Shown here piece after piece: positions 21,445-31,699 of a stretch of 64,000 nucleotides of DNA. Below the pieces are notes generated by a model. The model was not told the origin of the DNA and did not search any database. It saw nothing but the letters and a program-made list of their open reading frames with translations. Where the stretch lies: contig JAWPHD010000135.1 in assembly GCA_037043455.1 (NCBI GenBank), forward strand, positions 186,001 to 250,000, read 5' to 3'. The position numbers and the translations under genes are program-made. Positions within the stretch are counted from its first letter, which is position 1. Every line of letters begins with the position of its first letter. The DNA is from Cyrtodaria siliqua (Eukaryota; Mollusca; Bivalvia; Adapedonta; Hiatellidae).

Positions 21445-21990
21445 CAACTAAGCATGTAGTACATCGAAGAATACTTCGGTCGTAATCTCTGTTATAAATT
21501 TTATAATAATCTGACTCATGACAATTATCACGACTGATAATCTTCGTAAGTTTGTAAATCACATCTCCATAAAAGACTGGTCGTGATAAACCTTGCCGCG
21601 GAAGTGTTTTAAGATTGCTAGTATATTTGTCAAGCAGATCAATGTTACGATAATAAAACTTAGAAAAAGTCTTACGTAACTAATTAAACGGTAACCCTGT
21701 TGAAGGAGTTTTTCAGTAATGTCAAGATTAAGAACGTCCTCAACACGGCTACAAGCTCTGGCAAAACGAATTAGCTAAGAAATAGACACGCCATAAGAAA
21801 CAGTATTGGGGATATCCCCATCTAAATGTGGATAATTCACAATATCGAAATCAAAATCGTCTCTCTTATCATACATTTTAGTTATTACTACTCCATTTTC
21901 GCAATTGCTTCTATTTGTATCATGAATGAAACTTGTGTTTGACATTGATAGTTCATATGAATAAATAAGATAAGAACACATATCTGTCTC
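21445..21990 (-). pseudogene. Penelope-like RT C-terminal half, inverted
   Basis: On the minus strand the frame runs from a YDKRDDFDFDIVNYPHLDGD block (about 21885-21825) through SYGVSIS and an IRFARACSRVEDVL block to SKFYYRN and VYYKLRKLS-like sequence near 21540. It meets the 3' end of the plus-strand copy at about 21440, giving a second tail-to-tail PLE junction like that at 1.0 kb. Stops are present. Confidence 0.8.
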
Positions 21991-21999
21991 TCTAAGTTT

Positions 22000-22137
22000 T
22001 TCCTAGCTTCATGAATACACATTCGCAGTTTTCTGAGGAGAGGGAGATATTTTTGTGATCAGTTTAATTTTGGATATGCGACACACAAATATTAGTTATG
22101 CTTAAACATTTAATACAGTTGAGACATAACTCCCTAA
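22000..22137. repeat. Left flank of the Harbinger element; paralogous to 39.17-39.55 kb
   Basis: The blocks cttcatgaatacaca-, cgcagttttctgaggag, tgtgatcagttt-attttgga and gttgagacataactccc occur in the same order at 39175-39549, where they are more widely spaced. The copy here has lost about 230 bp relative to the other. Confidence 0.8.
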
Positions 22138-22162
22138 TTATGCCCCTGTCATACCAAACTAG

Positions 22163-22570
22163 TTCTCAGAACGTCCCACCCCGCCCTAAAAAGAATGACA
22201 AAAACGTTCTTATCTGGATAGAATGGGGCATTTTGGCCGGATAATGTCTTCAATACGTTCCTGTTTAGTTCATGAACAGTTCTCAATACGTCCATTCCGT
22301 CCTTATCCCGTCTGCAGTACGTTTATATCAAGTTCAATTGCGCGTTCAGCTCACGGGGGACACCGTTTTCAAGCAGTTCAAGCCCGTCTGCAGTACGTTT
22401 GAACCCGTTCGTAACTAGTTCTACTCCGTTTCTTATACGTCCGAATCCGTTCTAACTAGTTCGTAACTCGACCATCTCGTTCACAGTCAGTTTAACTCAT
22501 TCTTACTACGTTATCATTCCGTTTATACTACGTTCAGAACGTAATTACAATCACGTTCTAGCCTGATGGG
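22163..22570. repeat. Left subterminal GTTC/ACGTT repeats with ~10.5 bp spacing
   Basis: Between the left TIR and the MADF gene, short CGTTC/AGTTC/ACGTY motifs recur about every 10-11 bp. They are densest at 22386-22560, with GTTC, GTTC, GTTT, GTCC, GTTC, GTTC, GACC, GTTC in succession. The spacing equals one DNA helical turn, so the motifs face one side of the helix. They may be binding sites for the element's own MADF protein or transposase (inference). Confidence 0.75.
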
Positions 22571-22693
22571 TATAAAAATCCAGCACGTTTCTGCCCGTTC
22601 TCATTCTCGTTCTCTGTTTGAAGGTGTTCACATCTACGTATGAAGTGACAAGCATCCTTGTCATCGTTGATTTCCTGCATCCGTGTCATCGCC

Positions 22694-23155
22694 ATGCCTC
22701 CAAGGAAGAGAAGAGTCGCGGCGGTGTGTATTAAACCAGCCACTTCACAAATGTCAACCAGCTCCTGTGCAACTGAAGCCCGTTCAGATTACCCTCAAGC
22801 TGCTGAGCCTCCTGAGCCCGTCAGTGAGTGTGAAAGTCGAGAGGATGAGGGTATTCCATTCCCTGCACACTCTGACGACTCTACCTCAATGTTGGAGGAA
22901 GATGCAGGACCGAGTCAGAAGCCGTCTAAGAAGAAAGCCAAGACATACACCAATCTTACCATGGATAAACAAGAAGCCATGGTTGACTGGCTCAAGATGC
23001 ATGAAGTCCTCTACAACAAGAAGCTTGAGGGCTATTCGGACACTAAGAAAAAGTCCTTCCTGTGGCAGAAGCAAGCAGAATTGATAGGTGTGAGCGTTGA
23101 TCAGCTGCAGATCTGGTATAACAGCCTGAGGACCCGCTACACCAAGCTGAAGTAG
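22694..23155 (+). CDS. MADF-domain (Myb/SANT-like) protein of Harbinger element
   Basis: A 153-residue protein starting MPPRKRR. The N-terminal 85 residues are Ser/Pro/Glu-rich and look disordered, ending in a basic patch (KPSKKKAKT), a possible nuclear signal. Residues about 95-153 form a MADF domain: DWLKMHEVLYNKKLEGYSD, then FLWQKQAELIGVS, then WYNSLRTRYTKLK. Such proteins bind DNA and accompany HARBI1-type transposases. I chose the second Met (22694) because MPPRKRR fits and the upstream 12 codons look non-coding. After the TAG at 23153 the same frame reads KKSGDRAPEHSDRDQWVLNN, which resembles a continuing MADF protein, so the stop is probably premature. That extension overlaps the 3' end of the transposase gene on the other strand. 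Confidence 0.8.
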   Translation: MPPRKRRVAAVCIKPATSQMSTSSCATEARSDYPQAAEPPEPVSECESREDEGIPFPAHSDDSTSMLEEDAGPSQKPSKKKAKTYTNLTMDKQEAMVDWLKMHEVLYNKKLEGYSDTKKKSFLWQKQAELIGVSVDQLQIWYNSLRTRYTKLK

Positions 23156-23234
23156 AAGAAGTCTGGGGATCGTGCTCCAGAACACTCCGATAGAGATCAG
23201 TGGGTGCTCAATAACTTCTCCTTTCTGGCCCCAT

Positions 23235-24392
23235 TCACGTACGAAGTGAAGAAAATGACCTTTGTCTCTTGGCCAAGACCGTATCTCTGTTTCCTCCTTG
23301 CGGCACATCCAAGTCTGACAGGTTGACATCTTGTCTCCAAGAACCAGGGATAAGGTGGTATTCATCATCTTCTGTATCCAGTTGATTGTTCTGAATGGCT
23401 GGGTTTCGGAGCCGAATGAAGTTGTGAAGGCACACAGAAGCTTCAACGATGGTCTGCACTGTCACTGGCTTCTGTTGCATTGTTGATAAGAGGACTCTCC
23501 ATCTTTGGACCAAAATGCCATTTTCGACAACACGTCTGGCTCTAGAGATCCTGTAGCTAAATATCATTTCCTCTCTTGTTAGGTGGCAGCCTTAGTATGG
23601 CTTCATGAGGTATGGACGAAGGCCAAAAGCGTCATCTCCCAGCAGAAAATAGGGAAAGTCCTGAACATCATTTGGCAAGGGTGCAGGAGGAGGGAATCCA
23701 ATGGAGCCATCCTCCAGGCATTCTTTCAGTTCTGACTGATTGTAGATCTGGGCATCAGACTGGCTTCCGAAACAACCAACATCTATCCACATGAATTTGT
23801 AATCAGCGTCCACCAGGGCCATTAGGACGATTGAATAGAATCCTTTGTAGTTGTGGTACATGGTGCCAGTATTGGGAGGCTTTCTGATGGCTACGTGTTT
23901 CCCATCTAGAGCACCACATGCATGTGGAACATTCCATCGCACCATGAACTCCTCAGAAATTCGTCCCCAAGCATCTCTGTCAACAGGGCAGGAAATGACT
24001 TCATTCTTTAGCTCCATCACCAGTGCATTACAGACATCTCTCACCAATAAACAGATTGTGTTTCTGGCTACCCGGAAGTCATATTGTAGGGTGGCATACG
24101 AATCTCCTGTTGCCAGATAACGCAATGTGATAGCTAACTTCATCCCTGGTTCCAGAGCCTTTCTGTAGTTGGTGTCTTCTTTTTCTATACTGTGCTTGAT
24201 GCGTTCAAGAAGTTCGTCAAACATGGGTGGGGTGATTCTCAAAAAGTTGTAGAAGGAGTATTCGTCATCAAGGCGGAGCTCCTCCATTAGCTGATGATAA
24301 TGTCCTATGGCTAATCTTCTCTCCGGTTTTAACCAGTTCCTCACCCAACAGGTTCTTCGTCTTCTTCTCCTTTGCTCTCGCTCTATTAACAT
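23235..24392 (-). pseudogene. HARBI1-type (PIF/Harbinger) transposase, one in-frame stop
   Basis: The frame opens at ATG 24392 (an in-frame TAA lies just upstream) and reads 266 codons to a TAA at 23592-23594. It then continues in the same frame to 23235. Residues 34-110 are the helical N-terminal domain (EELRLDDEYSFYNFLRI, LRYLATGDSYATLQYDFRV). The DDE nuclease follows: ALDGKHVAIRKP (first Asp about residue 163), VGCFGSQSDAQIYN (second, about 213) and LLGDDAFGLRPYLMKPY. After the stop comes the YRISRARRVVEN block with the expected third acidic residue, then LVQRWRVL. The block usually reads VVENAFGIL, so two codons seem deleted. A frameshift near 23250 puts the last residues (FVREWGQKGEV) in another frame. 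If intact it would cut and paste the element. Confidence 0.92.
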
Positions 24393-24529
24393 ATTTTAAT
24401 CTTGCTCTGCTTCCAGCAAAAAATGCATAAAACCAACATTCAATATGTTTAAAGCTGCATAATTATCCACGGTTCTTGGAATATATTTCCCAAATGATGA
24501 ACTAGAGAGTGCGATGCCCATATTTATAC

Positions 24530-25095
24530 TCTACCGTGTCTAATTGCACTGCGAACGGGTTGGACGCTGTAAGCACTGAATAAGAACGCTATAAACGTAC
24601 TGAAAACGAGTAGAGCGTAATGAGAACTTATAGAGCTGTATAGAAACGTGTTGCAAACTTGTTCAGAACTTGTTATTTTGTTTAGATCGTATTATGACGC
24701 AGTAATAACGTACTAACAACGTAATGCGGTCGAGTTGGGTCTGTCTGGGAACGGGATGAACGCGCTACAAACGGAATGGTCGGTGTGCAAACGTTGTGCT
24801 ATTTGACGCCCGACCACACCACGTCTTAACACGTTCCTAGTACGATCGAAGTACGACAGTTCCGTTTGAAGTACGTTTAACTAGTTTTAAGTACGTTGTC
24901 ACCCAATTGCAGAACGGGATGGTCGCCCGAAAATTTTGAACAAGCTCAAAGTTCTGGAGCACCAGTCCCGATCAAACTCGTTCTAGCCCGTCCATGCAGT
25001 TCGTACACAGACCGTAAACAGTTGCTACAACGTCCATTTCGTTTGCACACAGTTTAAGCCCGTTCGGCAACATTTTTTAGAACGTACTGAGAACG
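24530..25095. repeat. Right subterminal GAAC/ACGTA repeats with ~10.5 bp spacing
   Basis: Between the transposase start and the right TIR the mirror-image pattern occurs. From 24571 the motifs AGAACGC, AAACGT, AAACGA, GAGCGT, AGAACT, GAGCT, AAACGT, CAAACT fall at about 10 bp intervals. A second phased cluster of AGTACG/CGTTT/AGTTT lies at 24828-24900. It is the counterpart of the left subterminal region, in inverted orientation. Confidence 0.75.
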
Positions 25096-25118
25096 AGTTT
25101 GGTGTGATGGGGGTATAA

Positions 25119-26005
25119 GCCCGCATTTTATTAAGGTTTTGGGACGGTTGTTTCAAGCTTGCAGGCATATAGCTACTTTAAAGAACAATACATTTTTATA
25201 TCAAAACTGTTATTTCGGATGTAATACACCTTACGTGGTCCCGCCTTAATTCCATTAAGCGATGGGAAAGCTTATATTAGCAGGATTTTATAACGGGTAT
25301 TTCGACATAAAAAACGTTTAAAAACATTTTACTGAACAAATGCGATAACCTGATTAAAGTTACCTATCAACTGTTTCAATTTTACAATATGCAAACCTTT
25401 TGAGCCGAAAGTAAGGTTTTATTTCATACTCCAGCTAACCCCGTTTTCGCTTATTGTAGAAGGGGTTGGATGGGGTATGAAAGTTAATACTCGCACAACG
25501 TAATGACTTGAATATATTCAGAATAACACTTTGAAAGACGTAGTAATGTTCCTCCTATCTGGCAGTTGATTCAATTACAAAGTTTTCAAGTTTAATATCT
25601 TCGTCGCAGATATTTCCAAATGTATCTTCATAAATCTGCGCATTGTCTCATTCATCTGTTTTCAGTATTTAACCAAGTCAGCTTTCTGTCCTCAGACAAA
25701 ATTGACCCGTAAGTTGACGCAAGTAAGAGAGATACATATTATATTTAACATTTCATATAGGTAATATGATGAACATCGTTTTCTCCTTTTTGACAAACAA
25801 GCCGTTATATGCAATATATTTACAGACCAACATTTATGAAATATGTGAGACCACGAGGTTTGCTTCCATTTGTGTATCAAAACGACTGGCAGCTGGGTTA
25901 AAGGGTTAAAGGGACACACGACAATCTTGAAGTGTTTATCAAGCATTACAATTAGAGTCTCGGTTTATTAATCTAGTTTTCATTTTTTCTTTATTATTCT
26001 ACCAT
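25119..26005. other. Right flank of Harbinger, then unassigned DNA
   Basis: The first 45 bp (gc-cgcattttattaaggtt and gcttgcagg) continue the repeat found at 39553-39600. From about 25170 on there is no counterpart and no recognisable gene. Confidence 0.5.
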
Positions 26006-26009
26006 AGGT

Positions 26010-27325
26010 TTAAACTGCTGCAATATAACTCAAATTTAGAAAAATGCATAAACAATTTGCTTCGTACTATTCTTATAATTAACATTACTGATTGAACAAA
26101 AATTAAGCAGAAAACCTAACGGGACGCCGCGTGTTTTAAAAAATAAAGAATGAGTGGCCCTTTAAAGCCCGAAGTTGGAAAATTAGTTCTGTTGGCTACG
26201 ACATATATGCATGTATGCGTGTGTAGTTTATTTCATAAAGCCTTAATTACTAATGCACTTGTCCTAGGGTAAAACATACAAGAGGCTCAAGTGGGCCTGT
26301 AGACGCTCTACTGGTATGATGTGATTCGAAATCATAAACATGATAGAGGCCAACCCAAGAAACATATTTCCTATATACAGCTCTATGTAAACTTTGGGAT
26401 ATCGTGGCGGCCATTTTAAATAGTTGACGACAACGAAAACTTGATAGAGGCCAACAACAGGAACATGTATACGATATTTAACTAAAATAGAATAAGTGGT
26501 AATATGTCGTTTGATAAATGTCCTTAAATTTTACCTAAGTTTAGCCCTGAATGACTGGAGGCCCAAAAACACAAATATAACTAACCCAAAGCTCAGTGTG
26601 ATTAAGTTTCATCAAAATCCTTTAAGCGGTTTCAGAGAAGATGTCATTTTTAACGTTTTCCTATATAACTCTATGTAAAATTTGTGTCGCTGTGGCAGCC
26701 ATTTTGATTATTCGACGATAACGAAAAACAAAAAATTGATAGAGGTTAACCCAAGGAACATGTTTATAGTATTTCACTATAATGGAATAAGTGGTTTCGG
26801 CGGAGATGTCGGTTTGAAAATTCCTTAAATTTGACCTAGTTTTAGCCATAGAGGTCATCTTGGATGACTGGTGGCCATGAAAAACACAAATCTGAGAGGG
26901 GCCCTCCCAAGTAATATTGTGATGAAGTTTCATCAAAATCCTTTGAGCGGTGCAGAGAAGATGTCGATTTTATAAAATTGCTAACAGACAGACGGACAGA
27001 CTTACAGACAGACGGACGACGGACGAAAGGTGATCCCAGTAGAGCTGTAAACGGTTCTACTTAGCTGCAATATAACTAATATTTAAAAATATATGCATTA
27101 GCAATTTGCTTCGTACTACTATTATAATTAACATTAATTTACTGATTGAGCAAAAGTTATGTAGAAAAACTGACGGGATTGCGAGAGTTTTAAAAAATCA
27201 AGATTGCTGTGTTAGTTATGCTGCCTACATACACCGTTGCTACGACATATATGCGTGTGTAGCTTAGTTCATGAAGCCTTACTTACAATTTAGAATGTAA
27301 GATCTAATGCTTGTCCTAGGGTAAC
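26010..27325. repeat. Direct 250 bp repeats flanking a (GACGGAC)n-ended dispersed element
   Basis: About 250 bp at 26010-26280 (blocks caatttgcttcgtact, cgacatatatgcatg, cttgtcctagggtaa) recur at 27058-27325. Between them is a 780 bp dispersed repeat with two internal copies about 287 bp apart (gatagaggcc-acccaag-aacat; ctctatgtaaaattt; gcagccattttgatt). It ends in a GACGGAC-rich run (26985-27028) and ggtgatcccagtagagctg. Such ends are common in bivalve dispersed repeats. No coding capacity. Confidence 0.75.
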
Positions 27326-27339
27326 AGAAACAACGCATC

Positions 27340-28060
27340 CACTTAGGCTAATTCATTAAAGTGTTACTAACATCATGTCGCAGCATCCTAATGTGTCGAT
27401 TTTAGTTATTTTGAGTCAATGTTCGCTGACAACTGATTGGAATGTAGACATTTGACGGAAGACGACGGAACTTCATGATGTGGCTTCGACAGTCTGAAAG
27501 CCTTTGTGCTCTGATTGTCGAATTGCGTCTTTATTGTTAACTGAAAAGAGATGCATTTGTTATTAATGCGTTTTGTGCGTATCATGAATTAAACGTTAGG
27601 ATTTTCAATAATTTAAGATTGGTAAAAACAAGTGAAATATTACTGTAATCATGTGTTTTGTTTCAATGTGTGAACATTATTGATTTGTTCTGGCTTGCCA
27701 GACTATTGCAATGGTGCCCTCGTTATACATTTGACACTACCTGCTAATTATATTGGACCTTTGTAGTAGTGATGGACCAATCAGTTGCCTCTTTTCCAAG
27801 TCAAAGCAGAACTAATACCGGATCAGTAATCGAACAATAATTAAAGATTGTATTGTCAATTTCAATGTTACTAAAGCAGACTAATTTAGTAATCTTTTTT
27901 AAACTTGCACTTTATAACCATCAGTTAAACACGAAATAATTCTACTGTTACATTCACACATCTGCTTTTCACCAGATTCAATCTTGATAATGGAGACCGT
28001 TATTTTTTTAAAGTATATTCTAAGATAGCGGGCTTAAAAAAAGTCCACGTTTATGTTCAT
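27340..28060. repeat. Segment paralogous to 39.60-40.20 kb
   Basis: Starting at ctaattcattaaagtg, about 700 bp match 39603-40200 in the same orientation (tcctaatgtgtcgattttag, gacatttgacggaag, ttgacactacctgctaatta, gtcaaagcagaactaat). It includes no frame that looks coding. Confidence 0.85.
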
Positions 28061-28185
28061 GGTGTCGTGTATGAATGTGTCCTTGTAATTGTTTGTTGTT
28101 TTAATTACGTGTTTTTGTTTGACTGAGCACCGTAAATGCTACATTTCCCTTTCGACTTTTATACCTACCTTTCTTGTACACATAT
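28060..28185 (+). mobile_element. Penelope-like 3' UTR end
   Basis: The last part of a PLE 3' UTR, ending in the ctacatttccctttcgactt block equivalent to CTGTCCGATCTTTATAT elsewhere. It closes the paralogous segment, and an equivalent end sits at 40215-40330. Confidence 0.6.
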
Positions 28186-28189
28186 ACAT

Positions 28190-28660
28190 GCAGCAATTCA
28201 TTTAATACCCATATCACTTAAGGTTTCATTATTGCAAATGAATATACACAGTTAAAAAGAATACAAATTAATTCATACTGAGCTTGCAAATACAATGTAA
28301 ACTGAATGCATGTGTGTGGTGCTTTAAAGTTCAGGAAACAAACGCTACAAATAACACAATCTCTGTTCTTGTTTCACATGCCTTACCTAAATAAGTCCAC
28401 TAAGTGCGAATACACTAAGGCACCGATGTATCAAGTAACTGCTTACTCGCAAAGGATCTGAACAAACACAAAAAAGCCGCGATTAATACAGGACATATTA
28501 CTTGCATTTCGGTTACATACAAATATATTAATGAACACGAGAATGAATAGGAGACGTATCATTTTCGAACGTTGGAACACGCGAACATAATGTGATCCAT
28601 GGTATATTACACACATTTGGTTTTTCAGTATTCCTAACTGCTCTGAATGTGATTATGTCA
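28190..28660. other. Unassigned AT-rich DNA
   Basis: No gene or clear repeat seen. Confidence 0.4.
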
Positions 28661-28669
28661 ATATGGTAT

Positions 28670-29870
28670 ATAAATCAAGAGAGCCAAAATGGTCCTGCAT
28701 CGCTCACCTGGTGGTCTTTGCCAAAAAAAAAATGTCAAAAAAGTTCATAATTTCATAACAGAATTAGGTCATGCAGTTGATCATGTGCCATCGACTATTC
28801 CCGCTTCTGCCTTAAAGCATTAAGGCCCAGTATTTTTTTATATGGTTATATTGTGGGGATCTCAACAATTTCCAAGTTATGACCAAGGGGCTATGTCTCC
28901 ATGGTGGCGATGGACCCAGGGGCCGACGCTGGTTGAATGATGGTGTATTCTGTTCATGCCAATTGTGTGTATATATGGTTATATAGTGGGGATCTCAAAG
29001 GATTCCAAGTTATGACACAGGGACTATGTCCCCATGGGTGGAGACGGACTCTGGGACCAATGCTGGTTGAATAGATGTATCCGTATGTTCATGCTCTGTA
29101 AGTGTATACATGTGGTTTCAGAGAAGAAAATCGTCGAAGGGCTTTGCTTATATATGTCTATGTAAAACATGTGACCTCTGGGTTGGGGCCAAATTTGACG
29201 CATTTTCTCGATTTGAACAAACACTATAGAGGACCATAAGCGTATAATAATTTACAAAATCTCCGTGTCGTATGGTTTCAGAGCAGAAGCTTTTTTACGT
29301 TTTTATCTATACAAGTCTATGTAAAACATGTAAACCCTGGGGTAGTGCTAACTATGATCCCAGTATCACGTTTGTAATACTTTGTAGAGGACCATAAGCT
29401 GATATTAAAGGCAAAATATTAAATCCCTGGCTCTTGTAGATCCAGAGAATTGCTTTTCCCTATATGAGTCAACGTAAAACTGTAACCCCTTGGAAGGGGC
29501 CAGATTTGACTCCATTGTCACCATTTGAATAAACTTGCTTGAGGACCATCAGCTGATACTACCTGTTATATATGAGAGCTCTGTGCTTTGGAGGAACCAT
29601 GAAGCGCAGTCATATTTGACCAGGGTGCTTCATTCGTACACCTTTTATAGTCTAGGGGTTGGAAATTATAAATAAAGAAAAATTGCCGAAATCTTTCATT
29701 GGTTCTTGAGAATAAAATGTTTTAAGTGTTTGACCATATATGGTTTTGGAGGCCATCTTGGATGTCACATTGAACTAATTGTCAGTACAACTTTGCAAGT
29801 AATTGGCTTCAATATCATCTAGGTGGTTTCTGAGGAGAAGTCTTTTTTCCTATATCAGTCTGTGCAAAAC
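28670..29870. repeat. Dispersed repeat with ~155 bp internal tandem units
   Basis: It starts with the atcgctcacctggtg end shared with 40480 and includes the two-copy block tatatggttatat-gtggggat-tcaa. Three tandem units follow, each with a gtaaaac-tgt-acc-c-ggg block at 29164, 29321 and 29476, a period of about 155 bp. The same series occurs at 43200-44400. No coding frame is conserved. Confidence 0.8.
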
Positions 29871-29894
29871 ATACAACATCTCTATAGTCAAACT

Positions 29895-30125
29895 TTGGAC
29901 TTTGTATTAAAAGCGGCTACAAACATATTGCAGCGCTCTTCATGTTTACTGGTCTATCCATATACAGTTCGTCACTATATTTCCCTATTTGATTGTTTGA
30001 CATATTATGGACCCTATATGATGGAAATGAAAAGAAGAGTATTAATTATTGTCTCAATCTTGTGAACTGTTCTTTCTATTCTGCCAAATCATTGAGTACT
30101 TATTTTGTGACCCTCATTAGCAGAA
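29895..30125 (+). pseudogene. Penelope-like RT C-terminal fragment
   Basis: The stretch reads ILQRSSCLLVYPYTVRHYIS, matching the LQRTACLVVDPFTVRHYA block of other copies, then GPYMM and the start of the 3' UTR. It is only about 230 bp and sits at the end of the 155 bp repeat array. Confidence 0.75.
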
Positions 30126-30172
30126 TTAACAAATTTCTTGTTATGATAGATACATAGAGAATAATAAATAGG

Positions 30173-30258
30173 TATTTTCATATCACACCCTATATCAGGC
30201 CTGAGACATCATATCAGCCAGAGAGCTTTAGACTGATATCGGGTTTGATATGAAAATA
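30173..30258. repeat. 86 bp inverted repeat (hairpin)
   Basis: TATTTTCATATCA-ACCC-ATATCAG at the left is matched by its inverted copy CTGATAT-GGGT-TGATATGAAAATA at the right. Weaker inverted similarity continues outward. It is likely a small foldback MITE. Confidence 0.75.
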
Positions 30259-30299
30259 AACATGTTTTATACTATTTATCATACATGTATACTTCAGCA

Positions 30300-31240
30300 A
30301 TGACTTTGTTGTACTGTCAACTTCAGCCAACAGTACGCTGTTTTCCAGGGAGAAAGCAATACTATTATTAATATATGTAATCCCATTCTGATGTGATCAC
30401 GTCTGTCGCGTAAGTGTAGATCTACACGACATATCTCGAAATCTGATTTAAAATGAATGCCATTGAATAGGAAATTGTCTAATTCAGAAAAAGAATGTTC
30501 ACAAATGGTTTTTCATCCAGGGATGGTTATATATCATTGAGGTTAATATACATTTGTTAAACTCTCTTTATGGTCCGTGTATTATGCCTTATTTATTGAT
30601 TTATTTTACTTTTATCTATCATCTTTTTTATTTCATCATCTTGGCATTACTAGTCAAGTCATTTCCGTTGAGTTATGGTCAAAGATGACAGCTCAACGTA
30701 CACATGTAGATGTAGATGTATGGCCAATAATCTGGCGCGAAAACAGGATGAATTGCAGACGACAAACCATACACGTGACACATCGTATACAATCGTAACT
30801 AATTGGTAATTTCCGTATCAGTCCGCTAAAACAGTCATAAAGAACATTCGGTTATTTCCGTGTTATGACATGTTCCAAGCTTTATTTCACGCGTGTGATA
30901 AAGCTGTATTGCCCGGCAACTACATCCTGATTGATATGACTAGCTATGTCTAGGTCTATGTCGGATCGTATATTCAAAAACAACGTTTTTATAGGTAGTA
31001 TGTGATAAATATTTTTATCATGTCGAACTGTTTAATTTTGCCGAGAAACAGGGTGACTGAGATAAAACCTTACTCGGTAGATACGTTCCTATCCCGTCAG
31101 GAGCACTTCTTTTGATGACGTCAGCACCTCTTTTGATGACGTCAGGGTATATTTGATGACGTCTGGGTAGTTTTGAACAGAAAAAAATGTGGAAAAAATG
31201 GAAAAAAAGGTAAATTAAATAATTTTAAAGGATCAACATG
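30300..31240. other. Unassigned DNA with three CRE-like sites
   Basis: No gene recognised. The TGATGACGTC(A/T) motif occurs three times at 20-21 bp spacing (31116, 31137, 31157). Confidence 0.45.
31105..31166. promoter_or_regulatory. Three tandem CRE/ATF-like motifs
   Basis: TGACGTCA at 31116-31123 and 31137-31144 and TGACGTCT at 31157-31164 lie in 20-21 bp repeats (cttttgatgacgtcag). TGACGTCA is the palindromic site of CREB/ATF bZIP factors. With no gene nearby, regulatory function is unproven; they may simply be part of a repeat. Confidence 0.4.
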
Positions 31241-31246
31241 ATAAAT

Positions 31247-31359
31247 AGAATATCATGTTAGTGCCTGATTGTATCCAGTTTATCAGGTTCGGCACGAAAC
31301 AAATGAAGCCATGCCGCACCTGATAAACTGCATAGAAACAGCCACTAACATGATATTCT
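31247..31359. repeat. 113 bp hairpin (foldback MITE)
   Basis: AGAATATCATGTTAGTG at the left and CACTAACATGATATTCT at the right are exact inverted copies. A second matched pair (CAGTTTATCAGGT and ACCTGATAAACTG) lies inside. The loop is about 20 bp. It abuts a PLE 3' UTR. Confidence 0.85.
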
Positions 31360-31369
31360 CTATATCTTT

Positions 31370-31690
31370 GATATATCGCCTATTAATGCTGTCTAGAGGA
31401 TAAAGCCTGACGGGTATGTACTTATTGATACTGTACCGCTTAATTGGGATACTTCTACAGAGGGTTTGTTCACTATAGAACATTATTTAACCCCACAGCG
31501 GCCTTTATAACACTGGCCGTTCTAAGGAGGTATTCCTGTCGTCGACCGTTTATGTTCATCGGGTCGCACAATTTGTTGCTTTGAATCTTTGTTATTGCCA
31601 TCTGTTTTAAATGCGTATTTTGGGTGACTTCATTCTGTGAGTTATACAATTCCTTTTCAGATATTGTGTCTACTTGTATAAACTCGTGGT
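31370..31690 (+). mobile_element. Penelope-like 3' UTR fragment
   Basis: The sequence follows the UTR order of subfamily A: cgcctattaatgctg, a -TTTATT-ACACTGT-like block, ccacagcggcct, then ggcggtagccc decayed to ggaggtattcc. No ORF accompanies it. Confidence 0.65.
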
Positions 31691-31699
31691 ATTTGTACT

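Larger units (their letters stand above)
22141..25115. mobile_element. PIF/Harbinger DNA transposon, complete with TIRs
   Basis: The element is 2975 bp. Its termini match over 28 of 34 positions as inverted repeats, starting TGCCCCTGTCATACCAAACT on the left and TACCCCCATCACACCAAACT on the right. It is flanked by TTA (22138-22140) and TAA (25116-25118), the 3 bp TWA target duplication of Harbinger. It carries the usual two genes, a DNA-binding MADF protein and a HARBI1-type transposase, in convergent orientation. Both have premature stops. Long subterminal regions carry a repeated GTTC/GAAC motif. The unoccupied target survives at 39533-39600. Confidence 0.92.

Noticed and set aside
22683..23084. 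133-codon plus frame overlapping the MADF gene
   Set aside because: Alternative frame of the MADF gene, without domain content; the MADF frame is clearly the coding one.
22886..23446. 186-codon minus frame overlapping the Harbinger genes
   Set aside because: It is the antisense and frame-shifted reading of the MADF and transposase genes. Only its first part (FVREWGQKGEV) has meaning, as the frameshifted transposase end.
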